Below are positions 15,454 through 24,645 of a stretch of 64,000 bases of DNA, in pieces; the stretch's first letter is position 1; each line of letters starts with the position of its first letter. Position numbers and translations under genes: made by a program. The notes under the pieces were generated by a model. The model had not been told where the DNA came from and made no database searches. It was given only the letters and a program-made list of their open reading frames with translations. Origin of the DNA: CAZGRP01 sp964527995 (lineage in GTDB: Bacteria; Zhuqueibacterota; Zhuqueibacteria; Oceanimicrobiales; CAZGRP01); NCBI GenBank assembly GCA_964527995.1, contig CAZGRP010000011.1, positions 1-64,000 on the forward strand, read 5' to 3'.

Positions 15454-16443
15454 ATGGAAATGGATCACAGACGTAGGGCACCTGTTTGTGCGGTCCTCGT
15501 CCTGTCTCTGGCGGCTGTGCTGCCGCTTTGGGCCCAGGGCCAGGGAGGATATGCGGGTGAGTTTGCCCGCACGGGCGTCGGGCCGCGGCCGCTGGCCATG
15601 GGCGGTGCCTTCAGCGCCGTTGCCGACGGCCCGGAGGCCTTCTACTACAACGTCGCCGGACTGCCTCACCTGGCTCGCCGCGAGCTGACCGCTTCCCTGC
15701 GAGTGCTGTCGCTCGGTCGCTCCTTCACCTACATCGGCTACGCTCAACCGGTGCGGCCCGACACCTCCGGGAAATACAGCGGCGCCCTGAACGGTGGCTT
15801 TGCGCTGGCCTGGATTCGGGCGGGCGTTGGCGGCATCGATGGCCGCGATTTCGACGGCCGCAAGACGGGTGACCTGTCTTACGAAGAGCACCTTTTCGCT
15901 CTGTCTTTTGCCTTGAGCCCAACCCGCTTTTTGTCGGTGGGGTTCGGCGCCAAGCTTTTTCTGGCCCGTTTTCCTGGGATCACGGATACAGGTGGCAGTG
16001 TCTCGTCGCAAAGTGTCGGCTTCGACCTGGGGGTGCTGTTTCGGCCCCACGAACGCATCTCGATCGGTTTAGCCGTGCGTGATCTCAATGCCAAATACAC
16101 CTGGAACACCGACAAGCTGTACGACCGCGGCACCAGCACCGTGGACCGATTCCCGGTGACGCGGGTCGGCGGCGTGGCGGTGCAGGTGTTGCCGGGGCGG
16201 TTGACCATCGCAGTCGATGTCGAAAAAAATGACCGCCAGGACGGCGTTGTGCGCGTCGGCGGTGAATTCCGGCCTCACCCGGGAGTGTCGCTGCGAGCCG
16301 GCCTCAATGATGGCTCACCCACTCTCGGTGCCGGCTATGCTTTCGACGTTCTCGGGCGTCGCGCTCGCTTGAACTATGCCTATGTTGCCTTGGGCAATTC
16401 TCTCGACAGTGAACACGTCTTCGCGTGGACTTTCAGTTTTTGA
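15454..16443 (+). CDS. PorV/PorQ-like outer-membrane protein (UPF0164)
   Basis: A 329-residue protein with signal peptide (AQGQGGY). After it comes the family opening 'ARTGVGPRPLAMGGAFSAVADGPEAFYYNVAGLPHL', in which the GARP-LAMGGA-A-DDP-A-YWNPAGL pattern defines PorV/PorQ (a FadL-like beta-barrel). Alternating beta strands fill the rest, and it ends with aromatic SF, usual for outer-membrane barrels. In type IX secretion PorV shuttles cargo from the translocon to the attachment complex. It lies directly behind the sorting-domain protein and before a second member. Start 15454 or 15460. Confidence 0.87.
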   Translation: MEMDHRRRAPVCAVLVLSLAAVLPLWAQGQGGYAGEFARTGVGPRPLAMGGAFSAVADGPEAFYYNVAGLPHLARRELTASLRVLSLGRSFTYIGYAQPVRPDTSGKYSGALNGGFALAWIRAGVGGIDGRDFDGRKTGDLSYEEHLFALSFALSPTRFLSVGFGAKLFLARFPGITDTGGSVSSQSVGFDLGVLFRPHERISIGLAVRDLNAKYTWNTDKLYDRGTSTVDRFPVTRVGGVAVQVLPGRLTIAVDVEKNDRQDGVVRVGGEFRPHPGVSLRAGLNDGSPTLGAGYAFDVLGRRARLNYAYVALGNSLDSEHVFAWTFSF

Positions 16444-16472
16444 CTGCGAACCTGAATCTCTTGGGTTGCAAG

Positions 16473-17384
16473 ATGCTTCGTCGATTCCTGTTACAAAGTG
16501 TTCTCTCTGCGTTCATCCTGACGGCCGCGGCGACGGCCATGGCCCAGGGTGCTGCCGGCACGGGGCTGGCTTTTCTAAAACTCGGCGTCGGTGCCCGGGC
16601 CGTCGGACTGGGGGAAGCCTACGTCTCCGTCACCGACGACGCCAGCGCCACCTACTGGAATCCGGCCGGCCTGGCCCTTCTGGGCACGTCTCAACTGCTG
16701 CTGGCTCATACCGAGTGGCTGCAGAGTGTAACTCATGACTACATCGGGTTCGCTGCCCCTGGGTTCGGCGGCGGCTGGGGGCTCAGCGTCGTGTCCGCCG
16801 GTGTCGGCGACCTCCAGAGCCGCATCAAACCGAGCGCCGAACCGATCGGCGTGTTCGAGGCACACAATCTGGCCCTCGGTCTTTCGTATGGCCGCAGCTT
16901 GACCGCGGACCTTTCCCTCGGATTCACCTTCAAGTGGCTCTACGAGCGCATCTTCACCTATGAAGCGCCCGGCTACGCCGTGGACCTGGGCGCCCAGTTT
17001 CGGCTGGGGAAAAACGGTCTTCGACTCGGCGCCGTGATCCAGAATCTTGGCTCGATGCGGGAACTGCGTCAGCAATCCTCCCGGCTTCCCACGACCCTCC
17101 GCGCCGGTGCCTCCTACCCTGTGCGTCTGGGCAAGAGTCGCTGGTTGCTGGCGATGGACGTTGTCAAGACGTTGCACGCTGGCTCGCATGTGAACGTCGG
17201 GGGCGAATGGCTTTATGCCCAGCGTTACGCCTTCCGCGTTGGCTACCAGAGCGGCTTCGACACGCGCGGCCTGCAGGCTGGGGCGGGCCTGGCGGCAGGC
17301 CGCTTCCTGTTTGACTACGGCTACGTGCCTGTGACGCAAAACCTCGGAAGCGGCCACCGCTTCTCGGTGCAGATCCGACTCTGA
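16473..17384 (+). CDS. PorV/PorQ-like outer-membrane protein, second copy
   Basis: A 303-residue barrel protein. ATG 16473 gives a proper signal peptide (LRRFLLQ...AMAQG); the frame extends back to 16425 but overlaps the previous gene's end. The mature protein starts with AGTGLAFLKLGVGARAVGLG, then DDASATYWNPAGLALL, the canonical PorV/PorQ signature, stronger than in its neighbour. About 14 amphipathic strands follow and the chain ends SVQIRL. It is probably a paralogue of the 15454 gene with a different cargo or barrel role. Last gene of the 12836-17384 operon. Confidence 0.9.
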   Translation: MLRRFLLQSVLSAFILTAAATAMAQGAAGTGLAFLKLGVGARAVGLGEAYVSVTDDASATYWNPAGLALLGTSQLLLAHTEWLQSVTHDYIGFAAPGFGGGWGLSVVSAGVGDLQSRIKPSAEPIGVFEAHNLALGLSYGRSLTADLSLGFTFKWLYERIFTYEAPGYAVDLGAQFRLGKNGLRLGAVIQNLGSMRELRQQSSRLPTTLRAGASYPVRLGKSRWLLAMDVVKTLHAGSHVNVGGEWLYAQRYAFRVGYQSGFDTRGLQAGAGLAAGRFLFDYGYVPVTQNLGSGHRFSVQIRL

Positions 17385-17453
17385 TCTCGTCTGCGCCGGC
17401 AATTCGATCACCCCTGTGGATGGAACCTTTGCCAACAATAGGGAGGGCTGCCG

Positions 17454-19610
17454 TTGCAACAGATTTATCTGGCTCTGGGCGTTCATAATCATCAACCGGT
17501 CGGGAACTTCGATTTTGTCTTTGAGGAGGCTTACCGCAAGGCGTATCTTCCCTTTCTCGAACTGCTCGAAAGACACCCCGGAATTCGTATAGCGCAGCAC
17601 TACAGCGGCATCCTGCTCGACTGGTTGGAGCGCCATCAGCCGGAGTTTTACCCCCGTCTTCGTGCCCTCGTCGACCGCGGCCAGGTGGAGTTGATGACGG
17701 GGGGATTCTACGAGCCGATTTTTCCCGTCATTCCCGATGCAGACAAGGTGGGTCAGATTCAGAAGCTGACCGGGTTCCTGGAGGAGCATTTCGATGTCCG
17801 GCCGGCGGGTATGTGGCTGGCGGAACGCATCTGGGAGCCTCACCTGGCGAAATCGATCCGGGAGGCGGGCGTGCGCTACGTCGTGCTCGATGACTCGCAC
17901 TTCAAGTATGCTGGCCTGCGCGACAACGAGTTGCTGGGGCATTTTGTGACCGAGGAACAGGGGACGACGCTTTCGCTGTTTCCCATCAGTGAAACCCTGC
18001 GGTATGCAATTCCCTACGAGGAGCCGCAGAAGATCATCGACTATTTGAGGACCCTGGCCTCCGAAGACGGCCGGCATCTGGTGGTTTTTGCGGATGACGG
18101 CGAGAAGTTCGGTGTCTGGCCCGGAAGCCACCACTATTGCTACGAGGAGGGCTGGCTGCAGCGGTTCTTTCAGAGACTCGAGGAGAATTCGGACTGGATA
18201 CGGCTGATCCATTTTTCGGAAGCCCTCGAACTGCTGCCCGCCCTCGGCTGCACCTACTTGCCGACGGCATCCTACCGCGAGATGATGGAATGGGCCATGC
18301 CGGTGGCAGCCATCGTTGAGTACGAAGCGTGCGAACAGTCTCTCAAAGAGGCCGGCCTGTTCGATCGCTGCAAGGTGTTCGTGCGTGGCGGGTTCTGGCG
18401 GAATTTCCTGGCGAAGTACACCGAGTCGAACAACATGCACAAGAAGATGTTGGACCTCAGCCAGAGGCTCTCGGCGTTGCGGCCTGCCTACGCCGCCGAT
18501 CCGCTGTTTCGGCAGGCGCAGGACCATCTGTGGGCGGGGCAGTGCAACTGTCCCTACTGGCACGGGGTCTTCGGCGGGCTCTATCTGAACCACCTGCGCT
18601 ACGCCAACTATCACGAGCTCATTCAAGCCGAGGTGGCGGTGGACACCCTGGAAAGCCGCCAGCGGCGGCGCTCCAGGGCCTGGGTCGAGCATCGGGTGTT
18701 CGACTTCGATGCCGACGGCCACGACGAGGTCGTTCTGTCCGCTGCCGCCGCCAACTGCTACTTCGCGCCGCGACTGGGGGGCTCGCTCTTGGAATTCGAC
18801 TTCAAACCGAAGGCGATCAACCTCTGCGATACGATGACGCGTCGCCGGGAGGCCTACCACGAGAGACTGCGGCAGCAGGCGGAGGAGGCTGGGGAATCGG
18901 CTGCTGCGGCCAGCATTCATGGCACCTGGAACAGCAAGGAAAAAGGGCTGGCGGCCTTTCTGCAGTACGACTGGTATCGACGTACATCTTTTCTAGATCA
19001 TTTTTTCAGAGCCGATACCACGCTCGACGCCTTCGCGGCCTGTAGCTACGGTGAGCAGGGCGATTTTGTCAACCAACCCTATCTCTTCGAGGTGCATGGT
19101 AAGGACGAAAAGCTGAAGCTCGAACTCTGGCGACAGGGGCATGTGTGGGTCGGCACTGAAGCGGCAGCGCTGAAAGTTTCAAAGACGTTTTGTCTGGCGC
19201 CGGAGAAAGCGGAACTTCGGGCCACTTATCGCATTAAAAATCTCGACGATAGGGCCTGGGACCTGTGGTTCGGCGTCGAGCTCGACTTCTCACTTCTCGC
19301 CGGGAATGCTCCCGACCGCTACTACATCTTCCCGGGACACGACTTGCGCGACCGCCATCTCGGCAGTCGCGGCCGTGTGGCACAAGTGGCTCAGTTTTCT
19401 CTGCGCGATGAATGGCTGGGGGTGGAGATCAGAATCGAGCTTGATCAGCCGGCGGAGGTCTGGCGTTTTCCCATCGAGACCGTGTCGCTCTCCGAAGCGG
19501 GGTTCGAGCGCGTCTACCAAAGTTCGGTCGTCCTTCCTCATTGGAAAATCTCCCTTGCCGCCGATAATGAGTGGGAGAGTCGTATTTCGGTCACAGTGAA
19601 CGCAGTATAG
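17454..19610 (+). CDS. GH57 4-alpha-glucanotransferase/alpha-amylase
   Basis: A 718-residue glycoside hydrolase family 57 enzyme like the Thermococcus litoralis 4-alpha-glucanotransferase. The five GH57 motifs can be followed: HNHQPVGNF (13-20 region), GGFYEPIFPVIP, WLAERIWEP with the nucleophile Glu124, VFADDGEKFGVWP with the acid Asp214, and YWHGVFGGLYL. The C-terminal half (from about residue 410) is the beta-sandwich DUF1925/1926 region of this enzyme type. It disproportionates or hydrolyses alpha-1,4-glucans in the cytoplasm; no signal peptide is present. The start is a TTG at 17454 preceded by GGGAGG. The S41 protease follows after 17 bases. Confidence 0.93.
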   Translation: MQQIYLALGVHNHQPVGNFDFVFEEAYRKAYLPFLELLERHPGIRIAQHYSGILLDWLERHQPEFYPRLRALVDRGQVELMTGGFYEPIFPVIPDADKVGQIQKLTGFLEEHFDVRPAGMWLAERIWEPHLAKSIREAGVRYVVLDDSHFKYAGLRDNELLGHFVTEEQGTTLSLFPISETLRYAIPYEEPQKIIDYLRTLASEDGRHLVVFADDGEKFGVWPGSHHYCYEEGWLQRFFQRLEENSDWIRLIHFSEALELLPALGCTYLPTASYREMMEWAMPVAAIVEYEACEQSLKEAGLFDRCKVFVRGGFWRNFLAKYTESNNMHKKMLDLSQRLSALRPAYAADPLFRQAQDHLWAGQCNCPYWHGVFGGLYLNHLRYANYHELIQAEVAVDTLESRQRRRSRAWVEHRVFDFDADGHDEVVLSAAAANCYFAPRLGGSLLEFDFKPKAINLCDTMTRRREAYHERLRQQAEEAGESAAAASIHGTWNSKEKGLAAFLQYDWYRRTSFLDHFFRADTTLDAFAACSYGEQGDFVNQPYLFEVHGKDEKLKLELWRQGHVWVGTEAAALKVSKTFCLAPEKAELRATYRIKNLDDRAWDLWFGVELDFSLLAGNAPDRYYIFPGHDLRDRHLGSRGRVAQVAQFSLRDEWLGVEIRIELDQPAEVWRFPIETVSLSEAGFERVYQSSVVLPHWKISLAADNEWESRISVTVNAV

Positions 19611-19627
19611 TTTTTTGAGGGTGCCCC

Positions 19628-21214
19628 ATGAAGATTTTATCCAAGCGAACCGGAGTCGCAGTAGCGGTGCTTACAGGCACGCTGCTGGTCTTGCAGTTGA
19701 ACTGGAACCTGGCGGCGACCGCCGGTAACATCTACGATCAGATCCAGCGCATCATCACCGTGATGAACGCGGTTCGCCAGTATTATGTCGAAGATGTCGA
19801 TCCCGCCAGGCTCGTGGACGGAGCGATCCGCGGGATGATGGACACCCTCGACCCACACTCCGTCTACATCCCTGCCGGCAAGGACCTGGAGCAGATTACC
19901 GAACGCTTCCAGGGTAGCTTCGAGGGCATCGGCATCGAGTTCATCATCCAAAACAAGTACATCACCGTCGTGGCACCCATTGTCGGCTCGCCGTCGTATC
20001 AACTTGGACTGCGCCCCGGGGATCGGATCATCAAGATCGACGGCGAATCGGCCTACAACATCACCGAAGATGAAGTCCAGAAGCGCTTGCGCGGTCCCAA
20101 GGGCACCAAGGTCACGGTCACCATCGTTCGCAGCGGCGTGCCCAAACCGTTCGACGTGACCATCACCCGCGACAAGATTCCGATCTACAGCGTCCCTGCG
20201 GCTTTCATGTTGGATGACAAGACCGGTTTCGTCAAGATCGGGCGTTTCGCACGGACCACCTCGAAGGAGGTGGAGGACGCCTTGAGGCGACTGGAATCGC
20301 AGGGCATGAAGCAGCTCATCCTGGACTTGCGCTACAACACCGGCGGCTATCTCGACCAGGCCGTCGAGGTGGCGGACAAGTTCATCGACGGTGGCAAGAA
20401 GATCGTCTACACCCGTGGCCGCATCCCGCACGCCAACGACGACTACTACGCCACCACCGAAGCGACCCACCCGCGTTATCCGGTGATCGTCCTCATCAAC
20501 CACGGCTCCGCTAGTGCCAGCGAAATCGTCGCTGGCGCCATCCAGGACTGGGACCGCGGATTGATCCTCGGAGAGACGAGCTTCGGGAAGGGGCTGGTGC
20601 AAAACCAGATCGCTCTCAAGGACGGCTCTGCCTTGCGAATCACCATTGCGCGCTACTTCACGCCCAGCGGCCGGTTGATTCAGCGCGACTATCACAAGGC
20701 CCTGGACGAGTACATCTCCGAAGGGTGGGACGAATACGACCCCAACGCCAAGCCCGACAGCACCCGGCCTGTCTTCTACACCAGCAACGGCCGGCCGGTC
20801 TATGGCGGTGGCGGCATCACACCCGACGTTCGGGTGCCCACTCCGAGGATCACCAGGCTGACGCAGGAGTTCATCCAGAAGCGCCTCTTTTTTGAGTTCG
20901 CGTCGACCTATGTCGCCAAGCACCCCGAGCTTGGAAAGGATTTCGACAAGTTCAAGCGCACCTTCAAGGTCACTTCGGAGTTGTTGGATACCTTCAAGGG
21001 TCTGGCTGCGAAGGAGGGCATCAAGATGCGGGCTGAGCTGTTCAAGAAGGACACCCCCTTCATCAAGCGCCGCATCAAGTCGGAGATCGCCCGCAATTTG
21101 TGGGGGAACGAAAAGTACTACCAGATCGAGATGGTCGGCGACCCTCAGGTGCGAGAAGCTCTGAAGCGGTTCGGAGAGGCGGCCAAGATCGCCGGCCTCG
21201 ATTACCAGCCTTAG
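19628..21214 (+). CDS. S41 family C-terminal processing peptidase
   Basis: A 528-residue exported protease with an N-terminal signal anchor (residues 10-32). A PDZ domain spans about 95-185 (IGIEFIIQNKYITVVAPIVGS, LRPGDRIIKIDGE). The protease core follows, with LILDLRYNTGGYLDQAVEVAD and the Ser/Lys dyad: Ser296 in HGSASASE and Lys321 in SFGKGLVQ, 25 residues apart as in the Tsp/Prc and CtpA family. It trims C-termini of periplasmic proteins. The extra C-terminal 100 residues (KRLFFEFASTY onward) are common in FCB members. A strong terminator follows at 21238. Confidence 0.94.
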   Translation: MKILSKRTGVAVAVLTGTLLVLQLNWNLAATAGNIYDQIQRIITVMNAVRQYYVEDVDPARLVDGAIRGMMDTLDPHSVYIPAGKDLEQITERFQGSFEGIGIEFIIQNKYITVVAPIVGSPSYQLGLRPGDRIIKIDGESAYNITEDEVQKRLRGPKGTKVTVTIVRSGVPKPFDVTITRDKIPIYSVPAAFMLDDKTGFVKIGRFARTTSKEVEDALRRLESQGMKQLILDLRYNTGGYLDQAVEVADKFIDGGKKIVYTRGRIPHANDDYYATTEATHPRYPVIVLINHGSASASEIVAGAIQDWDRGLILGETSFGKGLVQNQIALKDGSALRITIARYFTPSGRLIQRDYHKALDEYISEGWDEYDPNAKPDSTRPVFYTSNGRPVYGGGGITPDVRVPTPRITRLTQEFIQKRLFFEFASTYVAKHPELGKDFDKFKRTFKVTSELLDTFKGLAAKEGIKMRAELFKKDTPFIKRRIKSEIARNLWGNEKYYQIEMVGDPQVREALKRFGEAAKIAGLDYQP

Positions 21215-21237
21215 TGGGCGCCAAATCGATGAATCAA

Positions 21238-21272
21238 CCCCAGGGGAGCGGCATTGCCCCTGGGGTTTTTTC
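21238..21272 (+). terminator. Intrinsic terminator after the S41 protease gene
   Basis: CCCCAGGGG (21238-21246) pairs perfectly with CCCCTGGGG (21257-21265) over a 10-base loop, followed by six T. Confidence 0.92.
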
Positions 21273-21307
21273 TTGCCGCCGGGGCGCGGGAATGGACAAA
21301 AAAGGTG

Positions 21308-21336
21308 TTGACTTTTAGGCACGGATTAGTTATACT
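21308..21336 (+). promoter_or_regulatory. Promoter of the exbB-exbD-exbD-tonB operon
   Basis: TTGACT (21308-21313), a 17-base spacer and TATACT (21331-21336). The start is predicted near 21343, about 60 bases before the exbB ATG. Confidence 0.82.
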
Positions 21337-21404
21337 CTTTTGAAATTTTTGTAAATGTAGCCCTCGGTTTCTCTGCTGAACCAAACACGGGAGGAAAGGC
21401 CGGT

Positions 21405-22064
21405 ATGAATTTCCTTGAGCTTTACAACCAGGGCGGCGGGTTCATGCATCCGATTCTGGCGTTGCTCATTCTGGGATTGGCAATCAGTCTGGAAAGGTTG
21501 TGGACGTTGAGCCGCGCCTCGGTAAACACCCGCAAGTTTTTGGCTAAGATCAAACAAGCACTCGCCGAAGGTGGTATTCCGGCAGCCCTGGAAGTATGCG
21601 CCAATACCCGCGGACCCGTTGCATCCATCTTCCACGCCGGCCTGCTGCGTGCCGATCGCGGAATTGAGCACGTCGAGAAGGCAATCATGAACGCCGGCAG
21701 CATCGAGATGGCGTTCCTGGAGCGCGGTCTGGTGTGGTTGGCCACCGTCGTCAGTCTCGCTCCAATGCTCGGCTTTCTGGGTACGGTTTGGGGCATGATC
21801 CTGGCGTTCCAGGCCATTGCTGCTGCCAACGACATCTCCCCAACCATCGTCGCCGACGGTATCTCGGTCGCCTTGCTGACCACGCTGTTCGGCCTGCTGG
21901 TAGCCATCATTATCCAGACGTTCCATAACTACTTTGTGTCCAAAATCGACCGACTGGTTGTCGATATGGAAGAGAGCTCAGTTGAGCTGGTCGACAGCCT
22001 GATCGAGATGGAACAGTCGCGTAAGGGTACCGTGCGGGCCGCCAGGGCGGAGACGGCGGCGTAG
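21405..22064 (+). CDS. exbB: MotA/TolQ/ExbB proton channel family protein
   Basis: A 219-residue inner-membrane protein. It has one N-terminal transmembrane helix (about residues 15-32), a cytoplasmic stretch, then the TolQ/ExbB core of two helices (residues 108-138 and 150-180) around LATVVSLAPMLGFLGTVWGMI and ISVALLTTLFGLLVAI. With ExbD it forms the proton-driven stator that energises TonB. ATG 21405 has GGAGG about ten bases upstream. It is the first of four genes in the order of a TonB energising operon. Confidence 0.93.
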   Translation: MNFLELYNQGGGFMHPILALLILGLAISLERLWTLSRASVNTRKFLAKIKQALAEGGIPAALEVCANTRGPVASIFHAGLLRADRGIEHVEKAIMNAGSIEMAFLERGLVWLATVVSLAPMLGFLGTVWGMILAFQAIAAANDISPTIVADGISVALLTTLFGLLVAIIIQTFHNYFVSKIDRLVVDMEESSVELVDSLIEMEQSRKGTVRAARAETAA

Positions 22065-22135
22065 TGACTGCGGTAAGTTCGTAGCGGAAGCCCTGACGAA
22101 ACTCGCTTTTTCCCCTCTGGAGGTGCAGTCGAATC

Positions 22136-22537
22136 ATGTTGGTGGAGAAGAAAAAGAAGCGCTTCAGCGAGATCCCGACGGCCTCTCTGGCAGACATCGC
22201 TTTCTTGCTGTTGATCTTCTTCCTGGTGACCACGACCATCGACGTGGATAAAGGGATTGGTCTGACCCTTCCGCCGAAGGGTGAGACAACCGAAGTGCGG
22301 AAGAAGAACATCGCCAACCTGCTGATCAATGCTCAGGGAGAGGTTCTTCTTGACAACGAGCCGATTGAGATTCCACAAATCGAGAGCACCATCCGGGAGA
22401 AGTTGCGCCAGAACGACAAGCTGATCGTTTCGGTGAAGACCGATCGCGACACCGAGTACGACATCTATGTCCGCGTCCTGGATCAGTTGAAACTGGCCGG
22501 CGCAACGCGAATTTCAATCGCAGAACCTGAATCTTAA
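22136..22537 (+). CDS. exbD: ExbD/TolR biopolymer transport protein (first copy)
   Basis: A 133-residue protein with a single N-terminal membrane helix and a periplasmic domain. The helix starts IPTASLADIAFLLLIFFLV; Asp20 is the protonatable residue conserved in ExbD, TolR and MotB. The periplasmic part (NAQGEVLLDNEPIEI, LIVSVKTDRDTEYDIYVRVLDQLKLAG) matches the ExbD fold. Two different exbD genes in a row are common in FCB bacteria and probably form a hetero-dimer in the stator. A gap of 71 bases separates it from exbB. Confidence 0.94.
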   Translation: MLVEKKKKRFSEIPTASLADIAFLLLIFFLVTTTIDVDKGIGLTLPPKGETTEVRKKNIANLLINAQGEVLLDNEPIEIPQIESTIREKLRQNDKLIVSVKTDRDTEYDIYVRVLDQLKLAGATRISIAEPES

Positions 22538-22577
22538 CGTCGAATTGGTTGGCAAAGTGTAATGAGGGAATGCGTCC

Positions 22578-22994
22578 GTGGAATTTAAGGGAAAGGCCAA
22601 AGCTGAGGCAGGGATACCGCTTGCCTCATTGCCGGACATCGTGTTCCTGCTGCTGATCTTTTTCATGGTGTCTTCGGTCTTCAAGGAATACACCGGCCTG
22701 CCGGTGACGTTGCCACAAGCCAAACGCATCGAGAAGCTCCCTGGCAAGCGCGATGTGGCCTACATATGGGCTGACAATGAAGGCCGAATCTCCATCGATG
22801 ACAAGATCGTGAAGATGGACGACATCTCGGGCATCATGTATGCCAAGCGCGCCGACCCCGTCCACCCGCTGAAGGTCGTGTCCTTGAAAATCGACAAGAA
22901 CGCGAAGATGGGATTGGTGACTGACATTCATGAGCAACTTCGAAAGGCGGATGCCCTCAACATCAACTACTCTGCCAAACCTCTCTCGGAGTGA
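22578..22994 (+). CDS. exbD: ExbD/TolR biopolymer transport protein (second copy)
   Basis: A 138-residue protein starting at GTG 22578. It has the same plan as its neighbour: IPLASLPDIVFLLLIFFMV with Asp20, then a periplasmic domain ending in DIHEQLRKADALNINYSAKP. It shares little sequence with the first copy outside the helix, so the duplication is old. The tonB ATG follows 11 bases after its stop, consistent with a single transcript. Confidence 0.93.
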   Translation: MEFKGKAKAEAGIPLASLPDIVFLLLIFFMVSSVFKEYTGLPVTLPQAKRIEKLPGKRDVAYIWADNEGRISIDDKIVKMDDISGIMYAKRADPVHPLKVVSLKIDKNAKMGLVTDIHEQLRKADALNINYSAKPLSE

Positions 22995-23005
22995 GGTGGT
23001 ACGTC

Positions 23006-23647
23006 ATGAGAAAGAACCCAGATGCAGACTTGAAGCTCAAATACCGCAAGGTATTTGAGCTCTCGCTTGTCGGCGCGATCACCATCGGCATCATTGCCAT
23101 CCAGACGCTGCGCTTCATCAGCCTGCGGGCTGCGGAAGCAAAGACGCCCGACATCGAGATCAAGGTGGAGGATATTCCGCCCACAGAACAGTTCAAGCGT
23201 CCGCCGCCGCCGCAGCGGCCGTCCGTGCCCATCCCGACGGAGAGCGAGGATGTGCCCGAGGACGTTACCATCGAGACGACAGAGCTGGATCTGAGTGAAA
23301 TTCCACCACCGCCTCCGCCGCCTGCCGCCGACGAGGGTACGGCGACGATCTTTGTGGCCTACGACGAACCGCCTGCACCGATCGGTGGGTTTGCCGCCAT
23401 CCAGCGGCACCTGAAGTATCCAGAGATCGCACGCAAGGCCGGTATCGAAGGCAGAGTGATCATCCACGTGCTGGTGGACGAAAAGGGCCGGGTGGTCGAC
23501 ACCAAAGTGCTCAAGTCGCTTGGCGCCACCGGCTGCGACGAGGCCGCGATCAACGCCATCAAGAGCGTCAAGTGGAAACCCGCCATGCAGCGGGACAAAC
23601 CGGTGAAAGTCTGGGTGGCCATCCCGGTAATATTCAAGCTGAAGTGA
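23006..23647 (+). CDS. tonB: TonB family energy transducer
   Basis: A 213-residue protein with one N-terminal membrane helix (residues 21-41), a proline-rich periplasmic linker (PPPPQRP, EIPPPPPPPAADE) and the C-terminal TonB domain (HLKYPEIARKAGIEGRVIIH, SVKWKPAMQRDKPVKVWVAIPVIF). TonB spans the periplasm and pulls on outer-membrane transporters with energy from ExbBD. ATG 23006 is preferred because GAGGTGG precedes it; a GTG at 22991 overlaps the previous gene. Many FCB TonB domains of this YP-x-A-R-x-A-G-I-x-G type are known. Confidence 0.93.
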   Translation: MRKNPDADLKLKYRKVFELSLVGAITIGIIAIQTLRFISLRAAEAKTPDIEIKVEDIPPTEQFKRPPPPQRPSVPIPTESEDVPEDVTIETTELDLSEIPPPPPPPAADEGTATIFVAYDEPPAPIGGFAAIQRHLKYPEIARKAGIEGRVIIHVLVDEKGRVVDTKVLKSLGATGCDEAAINAIKSVKWKPAMQRDKPVKVWVAIPVIFKLK

Positions 23648-23668
23648 TTTCAGTTTTCGAATTGAAAG

Positions 23669-23708
23669 AGAGCGGTCGCTTGGTCGTTTCAAGCACCGCT
23701 CTTTTGTT
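23669..23708 (+). terminator. Intrinsic terminator after tonB
   Basis: AGAGCGGT (23669-23676) pairs with ACCGCTCT (23695-23702) around an 18-base loop, followed by TTTTGTT. Confidence 0.82.
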
Positions 23709-23739
23709 ATGAGGCCTGTTTACTCAAACCGAGGTGCCC

Positions 23740-24645
23740 ATGTCCAGGCGCGTCATGTTTATCATCAATCCCGTGGCTGGCTTTCGCAAGGACAAGGAAC
23801 GGCTTTGGGCGTTGATTTCGGAGCGAATTCGACCTCAGGGCTGGGAGATCTCGGTGGCTAGGACGCGCTGGCGAGGTGAGGCTTCGGAGCTGGCAGCGCA
23901 GGCGATCGAGGAGGGATACGACATGATCGTGGCCGTCGGTGGCGACGGCACGGTCAATGAGGTCGCCAGTGCCATGGTGTACAGCGATGCTTCATTCGGC
24001 ATCATTCCTGTGGGATCTGGAAACGGGCTGGCTCGAAGTTTGGGGATCCCTCTCGACCCGCAGGAAGCCTGCGACGTGCTGATCAACGGCCGGCCCCGCA
24101 AGATCGATGTGGGCAAGGCGAATGGCCGGTTTTTCTTCGTCATCGCCGGCGTTGGCTTCGATGCCCATGTCGGCAAGCGGTTCGACTCGTCTACGTGGCG
24201 TGGACCGGTGCCGTACTTCTACTTCGGCCTCAAAGAGTTCTTCATCTACACGCCAACGACGGTTCGGGTGGAGATGGAAGGTCGCACGCTGGAGGTGCAG
24301 CCGCTTCAGGTTACTGTGGCCAATTCCCAGCAATACGGCAACGGAGCTGTGATCGCGCCTTCGGCCAAGCTCGACGACGGCCTTCTCGATGTGTGTGTCA
24401 TTCACCCCGTCAAGTTCTTCCAAGGACTGTACGACATCCCAAAGCTCTTTTCCGGCAAGATCGATACCGTGCCTTACGCGGAATTCTACCAGTCGAAGTG
24501 GGTGGTGATCCGTCGCTCTGAGGCGGATGTCGTGAACCTCGATGGCGAAGCGATCGAAGCTGCGGAGGAGGTGAAGATCTCCGTGCTGCCGGGCGCTCTG
24601 AAGGTCATCGCTCCTGCCGACTTCCACAATGGAAAAGATCGCTGA
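23740..24645 (+). CDS. Diacylglycerol kinase-family lipid kinase
   Basis: A 301-residue soluble or peripheral lipid kinase of the DagK/YegS/BmrU type. Signatures: the N-terminal FIINPVAGFRKDKE, the nucleotide loop VAVGGDGTVNEVA near residue 70, IPVGSGNGLARSLGIP, and the C-terminal beta-sandwich with LDDGLLDV and VVNLDGEAIEA. It phosphorylates a lipid such as diacylglycerol, recycling it to phosphatidic acid, or a related substrate. ATG 23740 is preferred over GTG 23734 by the GAGG six bases upstream. First of five overlapping genes, which suggests a lipid-linked glycan pathway. Confidence 0.92.
   Translation: MSRRVMFIINPVAGFRKDKERLWALISERIRPQGWEISVARTRWRGEASELAAQAIEEGYDMIVAVGGDGTVNEVASAMVYSDASFGIIPVGSGNGLARSLGIPLDPQEACDVLINGRPRKIDVGKANGRFFFVIAGVGFDAHVGKRFDSSTWRGPVPYFYFGLKEFFIYTPTTVRVEMEGRTLEVQPLQVTVANSQQYGNGAVIAPSAKLDDGLLDVCVIHPVKFFQGLYDIPKLFSGKIDTVPYAEFYQSKWVVIRRSEADVVNLDGEAIEAAEEVKISVLPGALKVIAPADFHNGKDR

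Noticed and set aside
16575..18920. A 781-codon open frame on the minus strand
   Set aside because: Antisense of the PorV-like and GH57 genes; no recognisable motif.
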